The notes beneath the pieces were generated by a model. That model saw nothing but the letters and a program-made list of their open reading frames with translations, did no database searches and was not told the origin of the DNA. A stretch of DNA of 64,000 nucleotides from Callipepla californica brunnescens (Eukaryota > Chordata > Aves > Galliformes > Odontophoridae). A program made the translations under genes and the position numbers. This document shows, one piece after another, positions 22,113 through 34,100 of the stretch; the first letter of the stretch is position 1; the number at the start of each line of letters is the position of its first letter. The stretch lies in contig JALIRH010000096.1 in the NCBI GenBank assembly GCA_023055505.1, positions 223,501 through 287,500 of the forward strand. The letters are read 5' to 3'.

Positions 22113-23285
22113 CTAATATTCTGACTTTCTCACATCGTGACATTCAGTCACTGTCATAATTCTCACTTTCTGATATTCTCTTACTGTGCTATTGTGGCAC
22201 TGGGACAAGTTGACATTCTGACTTCATGACATTCTCTCTTTCCCTCATTCTGACATTGTGACATTGTCACGTTCTGACATTCGGTCGTTGTGATATTCTC
22301 ACTTTTTCATATTCTCTCTTTGTGACATTGTGACACAGTCATATTCCCTGATTTTGTAATTCTGATATTCTGACGTTCTGACATTCTGACATTCTCACAA
22401 TGTGTCATTCATTCACTGGCATATTCTCACTTTCTGATATTCTCTCATTGTGATATTGTGACTTTGTGACAATTTGACATTCTGGCATCATGACATTCTC
22501 TCTTTCCCTCATTCTGATATTCTGACATTGGGACATTCTCACTTTCTCGTATTCTGACATTCTGATCTATCAATAATCTGTAATTGCGACATTCTCTCAT
22601 TGTGGCATTGTGACATTCTCTCATTCTGACACTGAAATTCTGAGATTTGTGATATTGTGACGTTCTCATACTGTGACATTCAGGCACTCTCACATTGGTT
22701 CATTCTGACGTTATGACATTTTGATGTTGTGACATTCACTCACTCCCATTCTGGCGTTTTCACATTCTGACATTCTCACAATCTGGCATTCTAAAATTGT
22801 GGCCATCTCTCATTGTGACATTCACTCATTCTCACATTCTGATAGTTTGACAGTCTCTCTTGGTGACATTTTGAGGTTCTCTCGTTGTGACATTGTGATA
22901 TTCTGACCTTCTGATGTTCTGACATTTGGACATTATAGCATTGTGACACTCTGACATTCTCTCCTTGTGACATTCTGACATTCCGATATTTTGACTTTCT
23001 CTCATTACCACATTCTGACATTCTGAAACTGTGGGAATCTGTCATTCTGACATTCTGTCATTGTGATATTTGGACTTTGTGACATTTTGACATTTTGAAG
23101 TTCTGACATTCTGAGATCCTCTCATTGTGACACTGTGACATTGTCATTCACTTGGTGTTATTATCTCTCATTGTGACGTTGTGACATTTTGATATTCCCC
23201 GATTTTCTAATTGCGACATTCTGACATTCGGTCATTGTGATGTTCTCACTTTTTCATATTCTCTCATTGTGACGTTTTGACACAG

Positions 23286-24208
23286 TGTCACGCTCCAAAA
23301 TAAAGGAGGGAGATGAGGTTCTTTATATGTATGTGTATACCCGATGGTGAGATTAAAAGGCAATGGTTCAAATTTTAGCCCAACCAGTTTATTACAATAA
23401 GTAGTTTTTTAGGGATATGGGGAAGGGAAGATGGGTGATAGAAAAGAGATGAAAAGCGAAGAGACTTGGCAGAAAGCAAGAAAGAGAAAGAGAGAGCATC
23501 AGCACCGTGGATCTGGCGAGGTCCGTAGTCCGTTGGTCTCAGGAATTCGTCTGGTCTCCGCGGGGGATGGGAGAAAGCCGGGAAGTTTTGCAGCAAGCAG
23601 GCGCTGTGCAGGGGGGTTCTTCCAAAGAGGTTTTTCCCTCAGGAAAGTCTCTTCTTCAAAGTCTTTGGTTTAGTGGTGTCGAGAAAACCAACTGAGCAAC
23701 TCGACACACCAATGAGTTCTGTCAAGCGGCGCGCTGGGTACATGGGGGATTGCTTCACCAAACATGCGCACGTAAGAGAGAAATGAATAGCTATTTAAAG
23801 GTATAGCACATGCATATTCATCACATTCCAGACTCTGGTTATCGAGGGGATTAAACCTAAAGGTCAGTTTGGCTTTAAATTTTCAAACCTTGAAGGAGGA
23901 AAGCTCCTCACCATTCATGTGGGTGTTTTGTTTTAAGAGAGGCTTGTCTTGTAGGGACAACAGGGTGTCTATCCTGCTTTCTTTAGCTGCCTCCGTGTTC
24001 TGGCATTAGTTTGATTTGTGCCCACCCAACACATCTGGCCCAACAGATAAATCAACAGGAGTAGTACTTTCGGTGCCATACAAGTATTATTGTCCTTTGT
24101 GATGATCAGCTTCTCCAAGCAGTTGTCAATTAGAGTCTTCTAGCCAGAAAGACCTCATGAAGCAAGCTTTGAGACAACAAAAGTCAAAAACAGTTGCTGT
24201 CTTTCACA
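23286..24208 (-). mobile_element. Solo LTR (about 923 bp) with 5-bp target duplication
   Basis: The block begins TGTCACGC and ends TTTCACA on the plus strand, and is flanked by CACAG on both sides (23281-23285 and 24209-24213). The surrounding octamer satellite shows the uninterrupted form (GACACAGTCATATTCC) elsewhere. Minus orientation is suggested by TTTATT at 23388-23393 (AATAAA on the minus strand) and by a TATA-like TTTAAATAG on the minus strand at about 23791-23799. The ORFs inside (23375-23596 minus, 23431-23695 plus) have no recognisable domain. Confidence 0.72.
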
Positions 24209-25192
24209 CACAGTCATATTCCCTGAATTTTAATTGGGAGGTTGTGACGATTTGACATTCTGACATTAAGACATTCTGACATCATGACATTCTCCCTTTC
24301 TCACATTCTGACATGTTGACATTGTGACATTCTAATATTCTCTCATTGTGACATTGTGACATTCTGACATTCTTATATTCTCACCTTCTGATGTTCTGGC
24401 ATTCTGACAATCTGCCATAGTGACATTCTGACATTGTGATATTGTGATATTATGACATTGTGGCTTTGTGACTTTGTGATATTCTCGCAGTGTCAAATTC
24501 TGTGATTCTGACATTCTGAGATTGTGACATCGTGGCATTTTGGGAATCTGGCATAGTGATATTGTGATATTCTCACATTTTGTCATTCTGACATTCTGAC
24601 AATCTGATATTGTGACATTCTCAGATTGTTACATTGCTGCGTTCTGAAATTCTCTCATTGTGACATTGTGAAGTTGTGAAATTCTGACATTCTGACATTA
24701 TGATGTGATGTCTTTGTTACATTCTGAGATTGTGCCAATGTTACATTCTTCTATTCAGATACATTGTGACATTCTCAACTTAGGACATTCTGATATTCTT
24801 GCATTCTGACGTTGTGACATTCTGACATTCTGAAATTCTGACATTCTCACATAATCACATTCTGACATCATTTCGTTCTCACATTCTGACATTCTGTTAT
24901 TCTGACATTCTCATATTCTCACTTTGTGACATTGTGACGTTCTGACATCCTCACGTACTGACATTCTGAAAATGCGACCTTCTGACATTGTGACACTGTA
25001 ATATTCTGACGGTGAAATTTTTACATTCTGGTATTGTGACAGTCTTTCATTTTTGCATTGTGACATTCTGACACTGTGACATTTTTAGATTCTCACATTG
25101 TGATATTTTGGCATTGTGAAATTCTAACCTTGTGACACTGACATTCTGACATTGTGATACTTTGATATTGTGACTGTCACATTCTGACACCG

Positions 25193-28100
25193 TTAGGGTA
25201 GGGTTAGGGTTAGGTTTAAGGGGTAGGGTAGGGATGGGGTAGGGTTAGGGTTAGATAATGGTTAGGGTAAGTATTAGGGTCAGGGTTAAGGGTAGGGTGT
25301 GAGGTAGGGTTAGGGTTTTAGGGTTAGGGTAGGGTTAGGGTTAGGTTAGGGTAGGGTTTAGGGTTAGGGTGTAGGGTTAGGGTAAGGGTAGGGTTAGGGT
25401 TAGGGGTTAAGGTTAGGGGTTAGGGTCAGGGGTTAGGTTTAGGGATAGGGTCAGGGTTAGGGTTAGAATTAGGGTAGGGTTAGGTTTAGGGTAAGGGTTA
25501 GGGTTAGGGTAGGGTAAGGGTTAGGGTTAGGGTTGGGTAAGGGTTAGGGGTAGGATTACGGGTAGGGTTAGTGTTACAGTTAGGGTCCATCAATAGGGTT
25601 AGCAAAGGGTTAGGTGTTAGGGTTAGGTGTTAGGGTTAGGGGTTAGGGTTAGGGTAGAACTAGGGTCCATCAATAGGGTTATGGTAGGGTTAGGGTTTAG
25701 GGTTAGGGTAGGGTTAGGGTTAGAGTAGAATTAGGGTTAGATTGGAGGGTTAGGGTAGGGTTAGGGTTAAGGGTTAGGGTTAAGGGTTAGGGTAGGGTTA
25801 GAGATAGGTAAGGGTTAGGGTAAGGGTTAGGGTTAGGGATAGGGTAAGGGTTAGGGTTAGGGTAGGGCTAGGGTTAGGGATAGGTAAGGGTTAGGGTAAG
25901 GGTTAGTGTAGGGGTAGGGGTATGGGTAGGGTTAGGGTAGGGTTAGGGTTAGGGTTGGATTAGAATTTTCGGTAAGGGTTAGGGTTAGGAGTTAGGGTCA
26001 GTGTCAGGGTTAGGGCTTAGCGTTAGGGATAGGGTAAGAGTTAGGGTAGGGTTAGTGTTAGGGTTAGAGTTAGGGTAAGGGTAGGGTTAGGGTAGGTTTA
26101 GGGTAAGGTTAGGGTTTGGGTTAGGGGTTAGGGGTTAGGGCTAGGGTAGGGTTAGGTCTAGGGTAGGGCTAGGGTAGGGTTAGGGGTTTGTGTTAGGGTT
26201 AGGGGCAGGGTTAGGGTTAGGATTAGGGTAGGGTTTGGGTTAGGTAAGGGTTTGGGGTTAGGGCTTATGGGTTGGGGTTAGGGGTTAGGGTCACGGTTAG
26301 GGTAGGGTAAGGTTAGAGTTAGTGTTAGGGTTATGGTTAGGGGTTAGGGTAAATGTTAGGGTAGGGTTAGGGTTAAGGGTTAGGGTAGGGTTAGGGTTAG
26401 GTAAGGGTTAGGGTAGGGTTAAGGAGGGTTAAGGGTAGGGTTTGAGTCAGGGGTAGGGTAGGGTTAGGGTTAGGGTAGGGTTAGGGGTTAGTGTTAGGGT
26501 AGAATTAGGGTTAGATTTGAGGGGTAGTGTAGGGTTAGGGTTAGGTAAGGGATAGGGTTAGGGTTAGGTGTTAGGGTAGGGTTAGGGTAGGGTTAGGGAT
26601 AGGTAAGGGTTAGGGTCAGGGATAGTGTTAGGGTCAGTGTTAGGGTTAGGGTATGGTTAGGGTTAGGGCAGGGTTAGGGTAGGGCTAGGGTTAAGGGTTA
26701 GGGTTAAAATTAGGGGTTAGGGGTTAGGGCTAGGGTAGGGTTAGGGGTTAGTGTGAGGGTTTGGGGCAGGGTTAGGGTTAGGGTAGGGTTGGGGTTAGGG
26801 GCAGGGTTAGGGTTAGGGCTTAGGGGTTGGGGTTAGGGGTTAGGGTCACGGTTAGTGCAGGGTTAGGGTTAGTGTTAGGGTAAGGGTTAGGGTAGGGTTA
26901 GGGGTTAGGGTAGGGTTAGTTTTAGTGTTAGTGTTATGGTTAGGTAAGGGTTAGGGGTTAGGGTAAATTTTAGGGTAGTGTTAGGGTTAGGGTAGGGTTA
27001 GGGTTAGGTAAGGGTTAGGGTAGGGTTAGGGTCAGGGTTAAGGGTAGGGTTTGAGTCAGGGTTAGGTTTAGGGTGGGGTTAGGGTTAGGGTAGAATTAGG
27101 GTTAGATTTGAGGGTTAGTGTAGGGATAGGGTTAGGTAAGGGATAGGGTTAGGGTTAGGGGTTAGGGTAAGTGTTAGAGTAGGGTTAGGGTTAAGGGTTA
27201 GGGTAGGGTTAGGGATAGGTAAGGGTTAGGGTCAGGGATAGGGTTAGGGTCAGTGTTAGGGTTAGGGTATGGTTAGGGTTAGGGCAGGGTTAGGGTAGGG
27301 CTAGGGTTAAGGGTTAGGGTTAAAATTAGGGGTTAGGGGTTAGGGCTAGGGTAGGGTTAGGGGTTAGTGTGAGGGTTAGGGTAGGGTTGGGGTTAGGGGC
27401 AGGGTTAGGGTTAGGGCTTAGGGGTTGGGGTTGGGGGTTAGGGTCACGGTTAGTGCAGGGTTAGGGTTAGTGTTAGGGTAAGGGTTAGGGTAGGGTTAGG
27501 GGTTAGGGTAGGGTTAGTTTTAGTATTAGTGTTATGGTTAGGTAAGGTTTAAAGGTTAGGGTAAATGTTAGGGTAGTGTTAGGGTAAGGGTTAGGGTAGG
27601 GTTAGGGTCGGGGTTAAGGGTAGGGTTTGAGTCAGGGTTAGGGTTAGGGTAGGGTTAGGGGTTAGGGTTAGGGTAGAATTAGGGTTAGATTTGAGGGTTA
27701 GTGTAGGGTTAGGGTTAGGGGTTAGGGTAAGTGTTAGGGTAGGGTTCGGGTTAAGGGTTAGGGTAGGGTTAGGGATAGGTAAGGGTTAGAGTAAGGGTTA
27801 GGGTCAGGGATAGGGGTAGGGTCAGTGTTAGGGTTAGGGTATGGTTAGGGTAAGGGGCAGGGTTAGGGTTAGGGTAGGGTTAGGGTTAGGGGTTAGGGTT
27901 AAAATTAGGGGTTAGGGCTAGGGTAGGGTTAGGTGTTAGGGGCAGGGTTAGGGTTAGGGTGGGGTTAGGGCTTAGGGGTTGGGGTTAAGGGTTAGGGTTA
28001 GGGTTAGGTTTAGTGTTAGGGTTATGGTCAGGTAAGGGTTAGGGTAAGGGTTAGGGGTTAGGGTAAATGTTAGGGTAGTGTTAGGGTAGTGTTAGGGTGA

Positions 28101-31100
28101 GGGTTAGGGTAGGGTTAGGGTTAGGGTACGGTTAGGGTAAGTGTTATGGTTAGGGTAGGGTTAGGGGTAGGTTTTGGGTCCATCAATAGGGTTAGGGTTA
28201 GTGTTAGGGTTAGGGTTTAGGGTTAGGGGTTAAGATTAGGGGTTAGGGTTAGGGTAGGGTTAGGGGTTACGTTAAGGGTTAGGGTTAGGGGTTAGGGTCA
28301 GGGTAAGTGTTAGGGTTAGAGTTAGGGTAGGGTTTGGTTTAGGGTAAGGGTTAGGGTAGGGTTAGGGTTGGGTTAGGGTTAGGGTAGGGTTAGGGTAACG
28401 GTTTAGGGTAGCGTCAGGGGTTAATGTTAGGATAAGGGTTAGGGTAGGGTTAGGGGTTAGGGTTAGGGTTAGGGATAGGGTTGGGGTTAGGGTAGGGTTA
28501 GGGTAGGGCTAGGGTTAGGGTTAGGGTTATGGTAAGGGTTAGGGCAGGGTTACGGTTAAGGTTAGGGTAAGGGTAGGGTTAGGGTAGGGCTAGGGTTAGG
28601 GTTAGGGTTATGGTAAGGGTTAGGGCAGGGTTAGGTTTAGTGTTAGGGTAGGGTTAGGGATAGGTAAGGGTTAGGGTTAGGGTCAGGGATAGGGTAGGGT
28701 TAGGCTTAGGGTAGGGCTAGATTTAGGGGTTAGGGGTAGGGGTATGGGTAAGGGTTAGGGTAGGGTTAGGGATAGGTAAGGGTTAGGGTAAGGGTTAGGG
28801 TTAGGGTCAGGGATGGGGGTAGGGTCAGTGTTAGGGTTAGGGTATGGTTAGTGTAAGGGGTAGGGTTAGGGTAGGGCTAGGGTTAGTGTTAGGGTTAAAA
28901 TTAGGGGTTAGAAGTTAGGGCTAGGGTAGGGTTAGGGGTTAGTATTAGGGTTATGGGCAGGGTTAGGGTTAGGGTAGGGTTGGGGTTAGGGTTAGGGCAG
29001 GGTTAGGGTTAGGGCTTAGGGGTTGGGGTTAGGGGTTAGGGTCACGGTTAGGGTAGGGTTAGGGTTAGTGTTAGGGTAAGGGTTAGGGTAGGGTTAGGGG
29101 TTAGAGTAGGGTTAGTTTTAGTGTTAGGGTTATGGTTAGGTAAGGGTTAGGGTAAGGGTTAGGGGTTAGGGTAAATGTTAGGGTTAGGGTAGGGTTAGGG
29201 TTAGGTAAGGGTTAGGGTAGGGTTAGGGTCAGGGTTAAGGGTAGGGTTTGAGTCAGGGTTAGGGTCAGGGTTAGGGTTAGGGTACGGTTAGGTTAAGTGT
29301 TATGGTTAGGGTAGGGTTAGGGTTAGGTTTTGGGTCCATCAATAGGGTTAGGGTAAGTTTAGATTAGGGTTAGTGTAGGGTTAGTGTTAGGGTTAGGGGT
29401 TAGGGTTAAGGTAGAATTAGGGTCCATCAATAGGGTTATGGTAGGATTAGGGTTTAGGGTTAGGGTAGGGTTAGGGTTAGGGGTAAGGGTTAGAGTAGAA
29501 TTAGGGTTAGATTGGAGGGTTAGGGTAGGGTTAGGGTAGGGTTAGGGTTAGGGTTAGGGTAGGGTTAGAGATAGGTAAGGGTTAGGGTAGGGTTAGGGTC
29601 AGGGTTAAGGGTAGGGTTTGAGTGAGGGTTAGGGTAGGGTTAGGGTCAGGGTTAGGGTTAGGGTACGGTTAGGGTAAGTGTTAGGGTTAGGGTAGGGTTA
29701 GGGTTAGGTTTTGGGTCCATCAATAGGGTTAGGGTTAGTTTAGATTAGGGTTAGTTTAGGGTTAGGGTTAGTTTAGATTAGGGTTAGTGTAGGGTTAGTG
29801 TTAGGGTTAGGGTTTAGGGTTAGGGGTTACGGTAAGGGTTAGTGTTAGGGGTTAGGGTCAGGGATAGGGTCAATGTTAGGGTTAGGGTAAGGGTTAGGGT
29901 TAGGGGTTAAGTTTAGGGTAGGGTTAGGGTTAGGGTAGGGTTATGGTAAGGAATCAGTAGGGTTAGGGTTAGAGTTAGTTTTAGGGATCTGGTGGGTTGG
30001 GGTTAGGGTTTAAGGTTAGGGTTAGGTTTAGGGTAGGGTTAGGGTAGGGTTAAGGTTTAGGGTAAGGGTTAGGGATAGGTAAGGGTTAGGGTAAGGGATA
30101 GGGTTAGGGTGAGGGGTAGGGTTAGGGTAGGGCTACGGTTAGGGTTAGGGGTTAGGGTTAGGGTAGTGTTAGGGTTAGGGTGAGGGGTAGGGTTAGGGTA
30201 GGGCTACGGTTAGGGGTTAGGGTTAGGGGTTAGGGTTAGGGTAGTGTTAGGGTTAGGTTAGGGTTAGGGGTAGGGGTATGGGTAGGGTTAGGGTAGGGTT
30301 AGGGTTAGGGTTGGATTAAAATTTACGGTAAGGGTTAGGTTTAGTGGTTAGGGTCAGTGTCAGGGTTAGGGGTTAGGGTTAGGGATAGGGTAAGAGTTAG
30401 GGTTAGGGTTAGAGTTAGGGTAGGGTTATAGTTAGGTTTAGGGTAGGGTTAGGGTAAGGGTAGAGATAGAGTAGGTTTAGGGTAAGGGTAGGGTATGGGT
30501 TAGGGATTAGGGCTAGGGTAGGGTTAGGGGTTAGTGTTAGGTTTAGGGTTAGGGTAGGGTTGTGGTTAGGGTTAGGGTAGGGTTGGGGTTAGGGACAGGG
30601 TTAGGGTTTGGGCTTACGGGTTGGGGATAGGGGTTAGGGTCACGGTTAGGGTAGGGTTAGGTTAGGTTTAGGGTTAGTGTTAGTGTTATGGTTAGGTAAG
30701 GGTTAGGGTAAATGTTAGGGTAGGGTTAGGGTTAGGGTTATGGGTTAGGGGTAGGTAAGGGTTAGGGTAGGGTTAGGGTCAGGGTCACGGTTAAGGGTAG
30801 GGTTTGAGTCAGGGTTAGGGTAGGGTTAGCACAGGGTTAGGGTAGGGTTAGGGATAGGTAAGGGTTAGGGTAAGGGTTAGGGTTAGGGATAGGGTAGGGT
30901 TAGGGTTAGGGTAGGGCTAGATGTAGGGGTTAGGGGTAGGGGTATGGTTTGGGTTAGGGTAGGGTTAGGGATAGGTAATGGTTAGGGTAAGGGTTAGGGA
31001 TAGGGTAGGGTTAGGCTTAGGGTAGGGCTAGATTTAGGGGTTAGGGGTAGGGGTATGGGTAAGGGTTAGGGTAGGGTTAGGGTTAAGGGTTAGAGTAGGG

Positions 31101-34100
31101 TTAGGGATAGGTAAGGGTTAGGGTAAGAGTTAGGGTTAGGGTCAGGGATGGTGTAGGGTCAGTTTTAGGGTTAGGGTATGGTTAGTGTAAGGGGTAGGGT
31201 TAGGGTTAGGGTAGGGCTAGGGTTAGTGTTAGGGTTAAAATTAGGGGTTAGGAGTTAGGGCTAGGGTAGGGTTAGGGGTTAGTGTTAGGGTTAGGGTAGG
31301 GTTGGGGTTAGGGTTAGGGTTGGGTTGGGGTTAGGGGCAGGGTTAGGGTTAGGGCTTTGGGGTTGGGGTTAGGGGTTAGGGTCACGGTTAGGGTAGGTTT
31401 AGGGTTAGTGTTAGGGTAAGGGTTAGGGTAGGGTTAGGGGTTAGAGTAGGGTTAGTTTTAGTGTTAGGGTTATGGTTAGGTAAGGATTAGGGGTTAGGGT
31501 AAATGTTAGGGTAGTGTTAGGGTTAGGGTAGGGTTAGGGTTAGGTAAGGGTTAGGGTAGGGTTAGGGTCAGGGTTAAGGGTAGGGTTTGAGTCAGGGTTA
31601 GGGTCAGGGTTAGGGTTAGGGTACGGTTAGGTTAAGTGTTATGGTTAGTGTAGGGTTAGGGTTAGGTTTTGGGTCCATCAATAGGGTTAGGGTTAGTTTA
31701 GATTAGGGTTAGTGTAGGGTTAGGGTTAGGGTTTAGGGTTAGGGGTTAAGGTTAGGGGTTAGGGTTAGGGTAGGGTTAGGGGTTACTGTAAGGGTTAGGG
31801 TTAGGGGTTAGGGTCAGGGTAAGGGTTAGGGTTAGAGTTAGGGTAGGGTTTGGTTTAGGGTAAGGGTTAGGGTAGGGTTAGGGTTGGGTTAGGGTTAGGG
31901 TAGGGTTAGGGTTAGGGGTTAGGGTAGCGTCAGGGGTTAAGGTTAGGATAAGGGTTAGGGGTTAGGGTTAAAGTTAGGGTAAGGGTAGGGTTAGGGATAG
32001 GGTTGGGGTTAGGGTTAGGGTAGGGTTAGGGTAGGGCTAGGGTTAGGGTTATGGTAAGGGTTAGGGCAGAGTTAGGGTTAAGGTTAGGGTAAGGGTAGGG
32101 TTAGGGATAGGGTTGGGGTTAGGGTAGGGCTAGGGTTAGGGTTAGGGTTATGGTAAGGGTTAGGGCAGGGTTAGGGTTAGTGTTAGGGTAAGGGTTAGGG
32201 ATAGGTAAGGGTCAGGGTTAGGGTCAATGTTAGGGTAAGGGTTAGGGTAGGGTTAGTGTTAGGGTTGGGTTGGGATTAGGGTAGGGTTAGGGTTAGGGGT
32301 TAGGGTAGAGTCAGGGGTTACGGTTAGGATAAGGGTTAGGGTAGGGTTAAGGGTTAGGGTTAGGGTACGGTTAAAGTTGGGGTTAGGAATAGGGTTAGGG
32401 TTAGGTTAGAGTTAGGGTAGGGTTAGGGTAAGGAATCAGTAGGGTTAGGGTTAGAGTTAGGGTTAGGGATCTGGTGGGTTAGGGTTAGGGTTTAAGGTTA
32501 GGGTTAGGTTTAGGGTAGGGTTAGGGTAGGGTTAAGGTTTAGGGTTAGGGTTAGGTTTAGGGGTTAGGGTAGGGCTAGGGTTAGGGGTTGGGTTAGTGTA
32601 GGGGTAGGGGTATGGGTAGGGTTAGGGTTAGGGGTTAGGGTATGGTCAGGGGTTACGGTTAGGTTAAGGTTTAGGGTTAGAGTAGGGTTAGGAGTTAGGG
32701 TTAGGGTTAGGGTTAAGCATAGGGTTGGGGTTAGGGTTAGGGTAGGGCTAGTGTTAGGTTAGGGTTAGGTGTTTGGGTCAGGGTTAGTGTAGGGTTAATG
32801 TTAGGGTAGGGGTTAGGATTAGGTTTATGGTAAGGGTTAGGGTAGGGTTAGGGTAAGAGTTAGGGAAAGGTAAGGGTTAGGGTAAGGGTTAGGGTTAGGG
32901 TCAGTGTTAGGGTCAGGGTTAGGCTTATAGTATGGTTAGGGTAAGGGTTAGGGGTTAGGGTAGGGTTAGGGTAGGGGTAGGGGTAAGGGTAGGGGTATGG
33001 GTAGGGTTAAGGTAAGGGTAGGGTTAGGGTTAGGTTTGGATTAGAGGTTACGGTAAGGGTTAGGGTTAGGGGTTAGGGTCAGTGTCAGGGTTAGGGTTAG
33101 GGTAGGGTTAGTGTTAGGGTAAGGTTTAGGGTTAGGGTTATGGTAAGCGTTAGGGTTAGAGTTAGGGTAGGGGTAGGGTTTGGGTTAGTGGTTAGGGTTA
33201 AGGTTAGGGGTTAGGGCTGGGGTAGGTTTAGGACTAGGGTAGGGTTGGGTTTAGGGTTAGGTTGGGGTAAGTGTTAGGGGCAGGATAAGGGCTTAGGGGT
33301 TGGGCTTAGGGGTTAGGATTAGGGTAGGGTTAGGGTAAGGGTAAGGGTTAGGGTAGGGTAAGGGTTAGGGTTTACGGTAGGGTTAGGGTTAGTGTTAGGG
33401 TAGGGTTATGGTTAAGTAAGGGTTAGGGTTAGGGTAAAGGTTAGGGTAGGGTTAGGGTTAGGTTTAAGGGGTAGGGTTAGGGTTAGATAATGGTTATGGT
33501 AAGTATTAGGGTCAGGGTTATGGGTAGGGTGTGAGTCAGGGTTAGGGTTTTAGGGTTAGGGTAGGGTTAGGGTTAGGTTTTGGGTCGATCAATAGGGTTA
33601 GGGTTAGATTAGGGTAGGGTTAGGATAGGGTTAGGGTAGGGTTTGTGTTAGGGTTAGGGTGTAGGGTTAGGGGTTAAGGTTAGGGGTTAGTGTTAGGGTA
33701 GGGTAGGGGTAGGGTTAGGGTAGGGTAAGGGTTAGGGGTTAGGATTAGGGTTAAGGTGTTAGGAGTTAGGGTTAGGGTTAGGGTTAGGGTTAGAATAGGG
33801 TAAGGGTTAGGGGTAGGGTTACGGGTAGGGTTAGGGTAAAGTTAGGGTTAGGGTTCCGGTTACGGTTAGGGTCCATCAATAGGGTTAGGGTTTAGGGTTA
33901 GGGGTTAGGGTTAGGTGTATGTGTAGGGGTAGGGTTAGTGTTAGGGTTAGGGTTAGGGTTAGGTTGGATTAGGGTTAGGGTTAGGGTTGGGTAAGGGTTA
34001 GGGGTAGGATTACGGGTAGGGTTAGTGTTATGGTTAGGGTCCATCAATAGGGTTAGGCAAGGTTTAGGGTTTAGGGTTAGGGTTAGGTGTTAGGGTAAGG

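Larger units (their letters stand above)
19467..25192. repeat. 8-bp-unit satellite (ACATTCTG/ACATTGTG)
   Basis: About 4.5 kb of tandem octamer variants (GACATTCT, GACATTGT, CACATTCT), interrupted by two LTR insertions at 21780-22112 and 23286-24208. Three octamers make eight codons, so every minus-strand frame reads a QNVRMSEC-like cycle. This explains the ORFs rich in M, S, Q, N and C. No coding function is supported. The right end meets TTAGGG repeats at 25193 (GACACCGTTAGGG). Confidence 0.93.

Noticed and set aside
23375..23695. ORFs inside the 923-bp LTR
   Set aside because: Short, on both strands, without motif; the LTR interpretation explains the block.
19718..24586. Minus-strand ORFs rich in MSECQNVRMSQCHN
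   Set aside because: Translation of the 8-bp satellite in any frame; no support as proteins.
8885..25192. CRISPR-like array from regular short repeats
   Set aside because: No unique spacers between repeats, unit of only 8-11 bp, eukaryotic context.
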